Below, one piece after another: positions 8,228 through 16,681 of a stretch of DNA of 32,267 nucleotides. A program made the position numbers and the translations under genes. The notes beneath the pieces were generated by a model that saw nothing but the letters and a program-made list of their open reading frames with translations, ran no database searches and had not been told where the DNA came from. Numbering within the stretch: position 1 is the stretch's first letter; each line of letters opens with the position of its first letter. Origin of the DNA: Acidimicrobiia bacterium (GTDB lineage Bacteria > Actinomycetota > Acidimicrobiia > Spongiisociales > Spongiisociaceae); NCBI GenBank assembly GCA_009841075.1, contig VXMP01000026.1:1-32267 (forward strand), given 5' to 3'.

Positions 8228-9604
8228 ATGGATAGCCGGCCGAAACAAACCACTCCCTCCAACTCGCGCACCCTCTTAGGCCTAGGTAAAGGGGTAGCGG
8301 CTCGGGTCCGGCGGGCTCTCGGAGACGATTTCCCCAAGCTGGTGATCGCCCTGAGCGGAGGTTCCGACAGCGCCGTGCTGGCCTGGGCTATCGGTCGGTG
8401 CGATAGGGAGCTACGGGCCGTCCATATTCACCATGGCTGGCCCGGTTCCGATCGCATGCAAAGGGCGGCCGAGGCGGTGGCAGACCATCTGAAGCTGGAT
8501 CTGACTGTGGCCCGGGTGGTAGCCGATCGGCCCGGCTCCCCCGAAGAGGTAGCCCGTCAAGCCCGCTATGAAGCCTTGTACGAACGTTGCCGCCCGGGTG
8601 AGGTTGTCGCCACCGGACACACTCTCACCGATCAGGCCGAAACGGTGCTGGGAAACCTGATCTGGGGTGCCGGCCTGGACGGGCTGCGGGGTATCCACCG
8701 GCAACGCGGCGATCTGATCCGCCCGCTGCTCGAGGTCAATCGTTTCGAGACCCGAGAGCTGGCGACCCTGCTCAACCTACCGTTCGATGACGATCCCGCC
8801 AACCAGGACGAAACCTTCCGGCGGGTGCGGATCAGGCGGGCCCTGGCGGAGTGGGAACGAACCCTGTCACCCGGCATCGCCGACCGGCTGGCGAACCTGG
8901 CCGGACTGGTCGAGCCCGAACTGTTCCTGCTCGACCAATTGAGCCAATCCGCCCGCCTAGAGCAGTCGGGGTCATCCCTTAGGATCGCCATCGGGGAGCT
9001 GAAGGTTCTTCCTCCCGCTTTGGCCGCCCGGGTCATCCGCCGCGCCTTGAGGAGTCTGGGTGAGGGTCACGCCGGTACCGGACGAGACGTGGAGTCGGTC
9101 CTGAAAACGGCCCATACCGGACAGGAGGGCCGGCTAACGGGCGATCATCCGGTGGTCCGGGAGGGGGCCTATCTGGTTATCGGTTCTAAAGCCCGGGCAC
9201 CGGTGCCTTCGCCCCGGTCGCTGAATGTGCCCGGTTCCATCTGTTGGGGAGGGTGGCGATGGGAGGCCGGAGAGTATCCCGGTCGTCCCGACGCTTTCCC
9301 GACCTCACGCTGGGAGGCGGTCTTCGATGCGGGCTCATTCCGTGGGCCGGCTATCGTTCGGGCCGCCCGCAAGGGCGATCTGATCGCCCTACCGAAAGGA
9401 CATAAACGGGTGGCAGACGCCTGGCCCGAAGCCGGCATCCCACCCTCCGAGCGACCCGGCCGGCCGGTCCTGGAGGTGGCGGGAGAGGTGGTCTGGATTC
9501 CCGGGGTTCGTCGGGCCTATTACGGCTGGGTCGGGCCGGATACGTTAGGGTATGTTGCGGTGTCGGCCAGGAGTAAGGAGCAATGGAAGCCGGTCGAGTC
9601 CTAA
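8228..9604 (+). CDS. tilS: tRNA(Ile)-lysidine synthase
   Basis: 458-aa N-type ATP pyrophosphatase that converts C34 of the CAU tRNA-Ile to lysidine so that it reads AUA. The PP-loop SGGSDS is at residues 43-48, followed by conserved HIHHGW and GHTLTDQAETVLGNLIWGAG segments. A C-terminal TilS-C-like domain (about 360-450) contains GDLIALPKGHKRVADAW and the late GEVVWIPGVRRA. Many actinobacterial TilS are shorter because they lack this domain, so the full-length form is worth noting. The ATG at 8228 fits the conserved N-terminus. The 3' end overlaps hpt by 22 nt. Confidence 0.93.
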   Translation: MDSRPKQTTPSNSRTLLGLGKGVAARVRRALGDDFPKLVIALSGGSDSAVLAWAIGRCDRELRAVHIHHGWPGSDRMQRAAEAVADHLKLDLTVARVVADRPGSPEEVARQARYEALYERCRPGEVVATGHTLTDQAETVLGNLIWGAGLDGLRGIHRQRGDLIRPLLEVNRFETRELATLLNLPFDDDPANQDETFRRVRIRRALAEWERTLSPGIADRLANLAGLVEPELFLLDQLSQSARLEQSGSSLRIAIGELKVLPPALAARVIRRALRSLGEGHAGTGRDVESVLKTAHTGQEGRLTGDHPVVREGAYLVIGSKARAPVPSPRSLNVPGSICWGGWRWEAGEYPGRPDAFPTSRWEAVFDAGSFRGPAIVRAARKGDLIALPKGHKRVADAWPEAGIPPSERPGRPVLEVAGEVVWIPGVRRAYYGWVGPDTLGYVAVSARSKEQWKPVES

Positions 9605-10107
9605 TCAGCGAGGAGCATATCGCCCGTCGGCTGCGCGAGATGGGCGAGGAGATATCCCGCGACTACCAAGGGGAGACCCTGCTGGTGGTGGGGGTTTTGC
9701 GGGGTGCCTTCATGGTAATGGCCGATCTGGCCCGCCACATCACCGTTCCGGTGGAGTTCGACTTCATGGCGGTTTCCTCCTACGGGATGAGCACCAAAAC
9801 GTCCGGGGTGGTGCGAATACTCAAAGATCTTGACGCCGAGATCACCGACCGTCACGTACTGCTGGTAGAAGATATAGTGGATTCGGGTTTAACCTATGAC
9901 TATCTGCTGCGAACCCTGCGCCTGAGAGGGCCGGCCTCTATCGAGATGGCTACCCTTCTGATGAAAGAAGGCATGCAACAGGTACCGGTTGAGACCAAAT
10001 ATGTGGGTTTTACGATCGGCCCGGAGTTTGTAGTGGGCTACGGGCTGGACCACCAACAGCTCTACCGTAACCTCCCCTACATCGGAGTCCTGGACGAGCA
10101 CGCCTAG
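9583..10107 (+). CDS. hpt: Hypoxanthine phosphoribosyltransferase
   Basis: 174-aa purine salvage enzyme making IMP or GMP from hypoxanthine or guanine and PRPP. The PRPP-binding motif is LLVEDIVDSGLT (93-104); GVLRGAF (37-43) and the flexible-loop SSYGMSTK (65-72) are also typical. The start ATG at 9583 is preceded by AGGAG and AAGGAG-like sequence inside the tilS 3' end, and overlaps tilS by 22 nt. tilS-hpt-ftsH is a conserved bacterial cluster. It could work with the BMP-type nucleoside importer further along, but that link is only inference. Confidence 0.94.
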   Translation: MEAGRVLISEEHIARRLREMGEEISRDYQGETLLVVGVLRGAFMVMADLARHITVPVEFDFMAVSSYGMSTKTSGVVRILKDLDAEITDRHVLLVEDIVDSGLTYDYLLRTLRLRGPASIEMATLLMKEGMQQVPVETKYVGFTIGPEFVVGYGLDHQQLYRNLPYIGVLDEHA

Positions 10108-10292
10108 TCGGCCCGTAACCGGGTGTGGGATCATTTATCGGAAAGATGGTGGACGTTCGCGTCGCCTTCCTAGCAATAGTCCCGCATCTACCGTAGGATT
10201 AGAGGGAATCCGGTAATAGGGTTTTAGGCCTCCCGCGATCTCGTCGGGGCCTTGACCCTTGTTAACGGCAACCTGAAGAAAGAAACAAACCA

Positions 10293-12227
10293 TTGAGTAA
10301 AACTACTCGAACAATCGTGGTGTATGGGCTGGTCGTCATGGCCTTGGTACTGATCAGCCAGCGCTTCCTTGACCAGAGCACCAGAGCCGAAGAAATTGAT
10401 CTGACCGTATTCGAACAGATGGTCGAAGAAGGGTCGGTGGTTGAGGTAACCATCCTTGAACGTACCAACGTGATCGAAGGCGGATTGGCCCCCGGCATCA
10501 CCGTGCCCGACGTTCCCGACACCTTCCGGGTCCAATACACGGCCGAATACGAGGGCACCCTAACCGAGCTGCTTCTACAAAACGACGTCAAGGTGGTGGT
10601 TGACCCGGAACCCCCCGGTTTCTGGGACCTGGTGGTGGGTTTCCTGCCCTGGCTTTTGATCTTCGGCTTTATGTTCTTCGTGATAATGCAGATGCAGAGC
10701 GGCGGGAGCCGGATCATGCAGTTCGGTCGTTCCAAGGCCAAACAGGTCACCAAGGACCAGCCCAAGGTGACTTTCGAAGACGTGGCCGGGCTGGAAGAGG
10801 CCATTGAAGAGCTGGGGGAGATAAAGGACTTTCTCCAGTCGCCGGATAAGTTTCGGGCGATGGGGGCCAAAATACCCAAGGGGGTGCTCCTGTACGGGCC
10901 TCCGGGCACCGGCAAAACCCTGCTGGCCCGGGCGGTGGCCGGCGAGGCGGAAGTTCCTTTCTTTTCGATATCCGGTTCCGATTTCGTGGAGATGTTCGTG
11001 GGGGTCGGTGCCAGCCGGGTGCGTGACCTCTTCGAGAAGGCCAAATCATCCGCCCCGGCGATCGTCTTTATCGACGAGATCGACGCAGTCGGTCGCCATC
11101 GTGGTGCCGGTCTCGGCGGAGGCCATGACGAACGGGAGCAGACCCTGAACCAGCTGCTGGTCGAGCTGGACGGTTTCGACGTGGCAGGCGGGGTGATCGT
11201 TATCGCCGCCACCAACCGGCCCGACATTCTCGATCCGGCCCTGCTCCGGCCGGGTCGTTTCGACCGTCAGGTGGTGGTGGACCGTCCCGACCTCAAAGGC
11301 CGTCATGCCATCCTGGATGTCCACGCCAAGGGCAAGCCGATCTCCGACGAGGTGGACATGGAGGCCCTGGCCCGCCAGACCCCCGGTTTCACCGGTGCCG
11401 ACCTCGCCAACCTGATCAACGAAGGTGCCCTCCTAGCCGCCCGTCGCGGCCAGGACCTGGTGGGCCCTCCAGAGCTGGAGGAGGCCATCGACCGGGTTAT
11501 CGCCGGCCCGGAACGTAAGAGCCGGGTCATGAGCGACCAGGAAAAAAAGGTCACCGCCTATCACGAAGGCGGCCACGCCCTGGTCGGGTTCGCCCTGCCC
11601 AACGCCGACCCCATCCACAAGGTGACCATCATCCCTCGGGGTAGGGCGGGTGGCTACACCCTGGCCCTCCCGATGGAGGATCGCAACTATATGCGCCGCT
11701 CCGAGCTGACCGATCAGCTGGCCATGCTGATGGGAGGAAGAGCCGCCGAGGAACTGATTTTCGTCGACCCGACCACCGGTGCCTCCAACGACATCGAAAA
11801 GGCCACCGAGCAGGCCCGGCGGATGGTCATGGATTACGGGATGAGCGACCAACTCGGCCCGATGAAGTACGGCAAAAACAGCGCCGAGGTCTTCCTGGGT
11901 CGGGATTACTCCAGCCAACAGGATTATTCCAACGAGGTGGCGGCGGCGATCGACGACGAGGTCCGAGCTCTGCTGGGCCAGGCTCACGATGAGGCTCGGC
12001 GGATACTCACCACCCATATCGAGGCGCTGCATCGGCTGGCCGAACGGCTGATCGAGGTAGAAACCCTGTCGGCGGAGGAGATCGTCGAGCTCTTATCGGA
12101 CGTTCCTAAATGGGAGGCAAGACACGGTTCGGACCCCCGTATCCAGGCCCCCTCCTTGACCAACTCGGGTCTGGTTGAGGGCGTGGCGGCGGCTCAGGCC
12201 TCCGAGCAAACCGTTTCGCTTCAGTAA
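10293..12227 (+). CDS. ftsH: ATP-dependent zinc metalloprotease FtsH
   Basis: 644-aa membrane-anchored AAA+ protease for membrane-protein quality control. TM1 is about residues 7-24, followed by an extracytoplasmic segment, TM2 (about 113-134), and a basic linker. The AAA domain has Walker A GPPGTGKT (202-209), Walker B FIDEID (259-264) and a second region of homology ending RPGRFDRQ. The peptidase motif is HEGGH (424-428), a conservative variant of HEAGH. The start is TTG at 10293, with a purine-rich AAGAAAGAAAC upstream. The 185 nt between hpt and ftsH probably hold its promoter, though no strong -35/-10 pair stands out. folE follows 4 nt after the stop. Confidence 0.96.
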   Translation: MSKTTRTIVVYGLVVMALVLISQRFLDQSTRAEEIDLTVFEQMVEEGSVVEVTILERTNVIEGGLAPGITVPDVPDTFRVQYTAEYEGTLTELLLQNDVKVVVDPEPPGFWDLVVGFLPWLLIFGFMFFVIMQMQSGGSRIMQFGRSKAKQVTKDQPKVTFEDVAGLEEAIEELGEIKDFLQSPDKFRAMGAKIPKGVLLYGPPGTGKTLLARAVAGEAEVPFFSISGSDFVEMFVGVGASRVRDLFEKAKSSAPAIVFIDEIDAVGRHRGAGLGGGHDEREQTLNQLLVELDGFDVAGGVIVIAATNRPDILDPALLRPGRFDRQVVVDRPDLKGRHAILDVHAKGKPISDEVDMEALARQTPGFTGADLANLINEGALLAARRGQDLVGPPELEEAIDRVIAGPERKSRVMSDQEKKVTAYHEGGHALVGFALPNADPIHKVTIIPRGRAGGYTLALPMEDRNYMRRSELTDQLAMLMGGRAAEELIFVDPTTGASNDIEKATEQARRMVMDYGMSDQLGPMKYGKNSAEVFLGRDYSSQQDYSNEVAAAIDDEVRALLGQAHDEARRILTTHIEALHRLAERLIEVETLSAEEIVELLSDVPKWEARHGSDPRIQAPSLTNSGLVEGVAAAQASEQTVSLQ

Positions 12228-12231
12228 ACCG

Positions 12232-12813
12232 GTGCCTAACCCCGGGATCGACCAGGAAGCGATCCAGGTCGCGGTAAGACAGATTCTGGAAGCGATCGGA
12301 GAGGATCCCGACCGTGAAGGTCTGGCGGAAACCCCGGTACGGGTGGCCCGCATGTACGCCGAGGTTTTCGACGGGATGCGCAGCGACCCTCGTGAACACC
12401 TTTACCAGGTATTCGTGGTCGATCAGCACGAGGAGATGGTGCTGGTGCGTGACATTCCTTTCTACTCCATGTGCGAACACCACCTCGTCCCCTTCTACGG
12501 GACCGCCCATGTCGCCTATCTGCCTGCCGGTCGGGTCACTGGACTGTCCAAGTTGGCCCGGCTGGTGGACGGTTTCGCCCGCCGACCCCAAATGCAGGAA
12601 AGGTTGACCACCCAGATCGCCGACGCCCTGGTAGAGGTGATGGAGCCGAGAGGGGCCTTGGTGGTGATCGAGGCCCGTCACCTATGCATGGAGATGAGAG
12701 GGGTGGAAAAGCCCGGTGCGGTCACCCAAACCTCGGCGGTCCGGGGCTGGTTCCGGCGCAGTGCCGCCACCAGAGCCGAAGCCTTTGCCCTGATCAATCG
12801 GGCCCGGAATTGA
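12232..12813 (+). CDS. folE: GTP cyclohydrolase I (type IA)
   Basis: 193-aa first enzyme of tetrahydrofolate synthesis, GTP to 7,8-dihydroneopterin triphosphate. The zinc site CEHH is at 81-84, with the second zinc Cys in HLCMEMRG (Cys152). Conserved TPVRVARMY (34-42), [10 protein letters not shown] (104-113) and the VTQTSAVRG segment near the end are present. The frame is open upstream into ftsH, but GTG at 12232, 4 nt after the ftsH stop, gives the normal length. It overlaps folP by TTGA. ftsH-folE-folP order is conserved in actinobacteria. Confidence 0.94.
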   Translation: MPNPGIDQEAIQVAVRQILEAIGEDPDREGLAETPVRVARMYAEVFDGMRSDPREHLYQVFVVDQHEEMVLVRDIPFYSMCEHHLVPFYGTAHVAYLPAGRVTGLSKLARLVDGFARRPQMQERLTTQIADALVEVMEPRGALVVIEARHLCMEMRGVEKPGAVTQTSAVRGWFRRSAATRAEAFALINRARN

Positions 12814-13658
12814 GCCGACCTGAGTGGCGGGTCAGGGGGGAAACGCTCGACCCCAACCGAGGGACTTTGATAATGGGAATCGTCAACACCACGCCCGACT
12901 CCTTTTCCGACGGGGGGAAGTATCAGGCTGCGGATAAGGCGGTGGCCCACGGGCACCGTATGTGGCACCAAGGTGCCCATCTGATCGATGTGGGCGGCGA
13001 GTCCACCCGGCCCGGTTCCTCACCCGTCTCCACAAAAGAGGAGATCGGAAGGGTAGAGAAGGTGGTGGCCGAGCTGGCCGGTGCGGGTGTCAGGGTATCG
13101 ATCGACACCTCTAAACCCCAGGTGGCGGGGGCTGCTTTCGAAGCCGGTGCCGTCGTTCTCAACGACGTTTCGGCGCTGGAAAATCCGGCCATGGTCGAGC
13201 TGTGCGCCGCCCGTGGGGTGGGGGTGGTTCTGATGCACAAGCAGGGCGACCCCCAAACCATGCAGGTCGAACCCGTATACGAGGATGTGGTGTCCGAGGT
13301 GAAAGAATATCTACGGCAACGGATTTCCGCCGTTACCGAAGGGGGAGTGGCCCACTCTGCCATCGTGGTTGACCCGGGTATCGGGTTCGGCAAAACCACC
13401 GCCCATAACCTGGCCCTGCTGGCCGCCCTGCCCCGGCTGGCCGACCTGGGAAGGCCGATTCTGGTCGGTGTCTCCAGGAAGGCCTTTCTGGGCACCCTGA
13501 CCGGACTGCCGGTAGAGGATAGGGACGGGATAACCTCGGTGGCCTCCGGCCTATGCGCGCTCCTGGGCGCGTCTATCCTCAGGGTTCATGATGTTCCCTC
13601 CACCAAAGCCGCTCTAGCCTTAGCCGATGCCATAGGAGAAGAAGTTGAAAACCACTAG
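12810..13658 (+). CDS. folP: Dihydropteroate synthase
   Basis: 282-aa TIM-barrel enzyme condensing dihydropterin pyrophosphate with p-aminobenzoate. Signature motifs are [15 protein letters not shown] (22-36), [10 protein letters not shown] (60-69), the later DPGIGFGKT, and SRKAFLG. The open frame runs far upstream through folE, but the TTG at 12810 overlapping the folE TGA (TTGA) gives a normal N-terminus. The 3' end overlaps the next gene by 14 nt. Confidence 0.94.
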   Translation: MSRPEWRVRGETLDPNRGTLIMGIVNTTPDSFSDGGKYQAADKAVAHGHRMWHQGAHLIDVGGESTRPGSSPVSTKEEIGRVEKVVAELAGAGVRVSIDTSKPQVAGAAFEAGAVVLNDVSALENPAMVELCAARGVGVVLMHKQGDPQTMQVEPVYEDVVSEVKEYLRQRISAVTEGGVAHSAIVVDPGIGFGKTTAHNLALLAALPRLADLGRPILVGVSRKAFLGTLTGLPVEDRDGITSVASGLCALLGASILRVHDVPSTKAALALADAIGEEVENH

Positions 13659-14124
13659 AAAGCCGCGCGATTTCACCTGGGTCATCCAAAACCGCCTGGC
13701 CGTATCGTCACGGGTGGGAGGACATGGAATGGAGCATCGCCGGGTGCGCCGTCAACAGGAAATATCCTGGCTGCTGGAGGCTGGATTCGACACAGTGATC
13801 TCCCTGTTACCGGGCAACCAGAACGCCAACAGTTACGAATCGGCCGGCATGGATGTCCACCTGGTTCCGGTCGGAGACGATCATGATCCCGAATCGATCG
13901 ACCGGGCTTACCAGGTACTGCAGGGGGCTTTGTCCAAACCCGACAGCAAGGTGCTGGTTCATCGAGAGTTCGTGGACGACACGGTGGGGGGCCTACTCGC
14001 AGGTTTCATCGTCTTTGCCGGCCTGGTGGATGACCCACGAATAGCGATGGTGACCATCCAGGAGATCATCGGACGCCCGCTCGGGCCCGATGGCCGGTCC
14101 TTGATTCCTTCCTTCGGGGCGTGA
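13645..14124 (+). CDS. Tyrosine/dual-specificity phosphatase-fold protein lacking the catalytic Cys; function unknown
   Basis: 159-aa protein inside the folate operon, between folP and folBK, overlapping both (14 nt and a GTGA overlap). The N-terminal half (WVIQNRLAVSSRVG, then EISWLLEAGFDTVISLLP) and the loop VHLVPVGDDHDP resemble dual-specificity phosphatases. At the P-loop position the sequence is VLVHREFVDDTVGG (103-116), where active enzymes have HCX5R(S/T). The Cys is replaced by Arg107 and the Arg by Thr113, so phosphatase activity is unlikely. A pseudophosphatase or ligand-binding role is inferred. The TTG start at 13645 has AGGAGAAG just upstream. Confidence 0.7.
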   Translation: MKTTRKPRDFTWVIQNRLAVSSRVGGHGMEHRRVRRQQEISWLLEAGFDTVISLLPGNQNANSYESAGMDVHLVPVGDDHDPESIDRAYQVLQGALSKPDSKVLVHREFVDDTVGGLLAGFIVFAGLVDDPRIAMVTIQEIIGRPLGPDGRSLIPSFGA

Positions 14125-15014
14125 AGGAGAGCCGAATCAACGGCACCCACCACCCCGTAGAACCCGAGGATTCGATCAGGCTCACCGGGTTACGAATACC
14201 GGCTTTTCACGGTGTCTTTGACCACGAACGGCAGCAGGGCCAGATTTTTGTGGTAGACGTAACCGTTCGGCTTGATCTGGCCGAAGCGGGTAGGACGGAT
14301 CGGTTGGATACGACCATCGACTATGGGGCGTTGGCGCACCGGATCCATCACCTGGTGTCGGAGGAGCGCTGGAATCTGATCGAGCGGGTGGCCGAGCGGG
14401 TGGCCGAGATGGTTCTCGAAGACGATCTGGTAGCCCGGGTAGAGGTAACCATCCACAAGCCCGAGGCACCCATTGAGGCCGATTTCGCAGACGTTGCGGT
14501 GACGCTGGTTAGATACCGCCCCTCCTTGGCCGCCATCGCCCTAGGCTCCAACCGGGGTGATCGATCCGCCCACCTGCTGAAGGCCTTGGAGGGAATTAAG
14601 TCCTTAGGCAGACTGATGGCCTGCTCGGATGTCTACGAAACCGAACCGATCGGCCTGACCGAACAAAACGCCTTCTTCAACGCCGTGGTACTGGTTGAAA
14701 CCCGGCTGGCCCCCGCCGGATTGTTGGACCGCCTGCTGCAAATCGAACAGGATATGGGCCGGCAACGAACCCGGCGCTGGGGGCCTCGGATCATCGACCT
14801 GGACCTGATTTTGCACGGCTCCACCATCCTCAGCGGCCCTTCGGTCGAGGTTCCCCATCCCAGATACCGACAGCGTCGATTCGTGCTCCAGCCCCTGGTC
14901 GAGGTCTGGCCGAACGCCTCTGACCCAGACGGAACCCGCATAGCCGAACTGTTAGACGCCGTCTCTGATCAGGTAATAAATAAGGTGGAGGTGTCCGGCT
15001 GGCCGGTGCATTAA
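14121..15014 (+). CDS. folK: Bifunctional dihydroneopterin aldolase / HPPK (FolB-FolK fusion)
   Basis: 297-aa fusion. The FolB part (about 19-131) has HGVFDHER, TTIDYGAL, an LIERVAERVAE helix with the conserved Glu, and Lys113. The FolK part (about 136-290) begins AIALGSNRGD, and contains YETEPIG, NAVV and the ATP/metal-binding RWGPRIIDLDL. Together they convert dihydroneopterin to 6-hydroxymethyl-dihydropterin and then its pyrophosphate, the substrate of FolP. Separate folB and folK genes are usual in many actinobacteria, although fusions occur. The start is GTG at 14121 overlapping the upstream TGA. It ends the folate operon and faces a convergent gene. Confidence 0.92.
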   Translation: MKESRINGTHHPVEPEDSIRLTGLRIPAFHGVFDHERQQGQIFVVDVTVRLDLAEAGRTDRLDTTIDYGALAHRIHHLVSEERWNLIERVAERVAEMVLEDDLVARVEVTIHKPEAPIEADFADVAVTLVRYRPSLAAIALGSNRGDRSAHLLKALEGIKSLGRLMACSDVYETEPIGLTEQNAFFNAVVLVETRLAPAGLLDRLLQIEQDMGRQRTRRWGPRIIDLDLILHGSTILSGPSVEVPHPRYRQRRFVLQPLVEVWPNASDPDGTRIAELLDAVSDQVINKVEVSGWPVH

Positions 15015-15027
15015 AGTTTGACGCCGA

Positions 15028-15444
15028 CTAAGAATCGGCCGGCGACCCGCTGGGAATTAACTCTTCTTCCTGTTCCTGGTTTTGATCTCCCGCCGGAGAT
15101 TCGGGCCGGAGTTGATAGGCGGCTAGTTCTCCCCGCAGCTGTTTGATGCCGTTTTGCATTTCTCCCCTGAGGTTGGATTCCCGGCTGGTCAGGTCGGTGC
15201 GCAAGGCACCCATCTCTCCCCTTACGCCGTTCATTTCGGTGCGGATTTCGTTGAGCCGGGTGTTGACCTCTTCGCGTTGGGCGGCCATTTCGCCTCGTAG
15301 TTCCGAGAACCCTTTTTGCATTTCGGTTCGCATGGCACCGATGTCTTTTCGACGGGCACTTTCCTGATATAGGACAAGTCCAACCAGGGTGCCGAGATAG
15401 GCGACGGCTACACCGACCGGGGCTAACATTGCTTGAAAATCCAT
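15028..15444 (-). CDS. Membrane-anchored coiled-coil protein; function unknown
   Basis: 138-aa protein on the minus strand, convergent with folBK (13 nt apart). An N-terminal hydrophobic helix (about residues 7-26) is followed by a long amphipathic region (about 32-110) with repeated (L/V)RGE(M/L) units at 49, 74, 92 and 103, predicted to form a coiled coil. The tail is acidic and disordered (QNQEQEEE). The minus-strand ATG is preceded by AAGGAA at ribosome-binding distance. Similar short TM plus coiled-coil proteins are common and diverse; no specific function can be assigned. The DNA upstream is unusually AT-rich. Confidence 0.72.
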   Translation of the reverse strand: MDFQAMLAPVGVAVAYLGTLVGLVLYQESARRKDIGAMRTEMQKGFSELRGEMAAQREEVNTRLNEIRTEMNGVRGEMGALRTDLTSRESNLRGEMQNGIKQLRGELAAYQLRPESPAGDQNQEQEEELIPSGSPADS

Positions 15445-15763
15445 AATTTCCTTTGGTCGATTATAGCGTGGGTTCCGCTTTAGCGTAGCCCACGCTCATT
15501 GCTAGAACCCAATATACCTAAGCTGAATGTCAATAGATGTAAAATCTGGGAACAAATTTTATCACTCTTGGAAATTTCTTAAAAACCCCTGGAAGTGGAA
15601 TTAATAATGCTAAATAGCTCCAGCCGGCACATCACGGCAAAAAAATCCTTAAATCCCTGCTCAGGACGACAATCAGTGACCAAACCTCCACCTGATGCCG
15701 CCTGGGTAAAATATTTGCCATGAGGTATGGGAGCTGAATGAGGATCACAGATAGGGTGGCTTC
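15445..15763. other. AT-rich intergenic region with inverted repeats
   Basis: 319 nt with no supportable gene, between the divergent coiled-coil gene and panC. Positions about 15510-15660 are clearly AT-rich compared with the rest of the window (for example TAAAAT...ATTTTA at 15540-15561, and AATTAATAATGCTAAAT). A compound inverted repeat lies at 15465-15510. A TTGACA hexamer is present on the minus strand near 15530, but no -10 at proper spacing was found, so promoters are not called. Confidence 0.7.
15465..15510. repeat. Compound inverted repeat with two mutually exclusive stems
   Basis: AGCGTGGG (15465-15472) pairs with CCCACGCT (15489-15496), enclosing an inner CGCT/AGCG stem (15476-15485). 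Alternatively TGGGTTC (15469-15475) pairs with GAACCCA (15505-15511). The two outer pairings share bases and cannot form together. No T-run follows on either strand, so this is not an ordinary terminator. It sits 20-66 nt upstream of the coiled-coil gene and would be in its 5' leader if transcribed from further out. Confidence 0.6.
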
Positions 15764-16681
15764 TTGAGGGTGGTGGAGACCCTGGCGGAGGCCCGGGCTA
15801 GGCAGTCAGGTCAAGGGAGGGTGGGATTGGTGCCCACCATGGGATTCTTCCACGAAGGCCACCTGTCTTTGATGGAACAGAGCCGGGCCGAATGCGACCT
15901 GACCGTGGTCACCATCTATGTGAACCCTCTGCAATTCGAGGACCCCTCCGACCTGGCCCGCTATCCGGCCAACCATCGGCGTGACCTGGACCTGGCAGAG
16001 GAGCTCGGCGTAGATCTGGTAGTGGCACCCACCCCGGACGAAATGTTTGCCCGACCGCCACTTACCAAGGTTTCGGTAGCGGGTCTGGAAGATCGGTTGG
16101 AGGGGGAGTACCGTCCCGGTCATATAAGCGGGGTCGCCACCGTAGTGGTCAAGCTGTTGGCCGCCCTCCGGCCTGATCGGGCCTACTTCGGGAGAAAAGA
16201 TGCCCAGCAGCTGGTAATGGTAGAAAGAGTTGTCCAAGACCTGAGCCTGCCGGTACGGGTGGTGGGATGCCGACTGGTCAGAGAAAACCAGGGTCTGGCC
16301 CTTTCCTCCCGTAACGTGTTGCTCCAAGAGCAACGGGCCGCCGCCCTTTCCCTATCGAGAGGGCTGATGAGTGCGGCCGACAAGTTCGATCAAGGCGAGC
16401 GTCGGGCTGCGGTATTGGAGGCCGAAGTGAGGCGGGAGGTAGCCGGAGAAGCCCTGGAATACGTTCGGCTGTGCGAAGCTTCTACATTGACGCCGGTGAA
16501 TAGTCTCGACGGGGAAGGGTACCTACCGGCGGCGGCTCGGTTCGGGTCGGTACGGATCATCGACAATATTTATCTGGAGAGCAGCGAGCCGGGTGCGGTG
16601 GCCGATCGAGGCCTTCGTTTGGATCACCCCAGCCTGCTGTATTCGGATTCGGAGATAGGGAGTCATGTTCCTAGCAGTTGA
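15764..16681 (+). CDS. panC: Pantothenate synthetase
   Basis: 305-aa enzyme joining pantoate and beta-alanine with ATP. The N-terminus has GLVPTMGFFHEGHLSL (23-38), including the HIGH-like HEGH. FGRKDAQQLVMV, the KMSKS-equivalent LALSSRN, and the late RLIDN-type segment (VRIIDN) are present. The TTG start at 15764 is used because it directly precedes the conserved beta strand; ribosome-binding signals are weak (GGGTGG). The protein extends about 30 residues past the usual end, and this tail overlaps coaX by 17 nt. panD, often between panC and coaX in actinobacteria, is absent. Confidence 0.93.
   Translation: MRVVETLAEARARQSGQGRVGLVPTMGFFHEGHLSLMEQSRAECDLTVVTIYVNPLQFEDPSDLARYPANHRRDLDLAEELGVDLVVAPTPDEMFARPPLTKVSVAGLEDRLEGEYRPGHISGVATVVVKLLAALRPDRAYFGRKDAQQLVMVERVVQDLSLPVRVVGCRLVRENQGLALSSRNVLLQEQRAAALSLSRGLMSAADKFDQGERRAAVLEAEVRREVAGEALEYVRLCEASTLTPVNSLDGEGYLPAAARFGSVRIIDNIYLESSEPGAVADRGLRLDHPSLLYSDSEIGSHVPSS

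Noticed and set aside
15022-15044. GCCGA/TCGGC hairpin between convergent folBK and coiled-coil genes as a bidirectional terminator
   Set aside because: Only five base pairs, with a competing CGCCG/CGGCG pairing and no T-run on either side.
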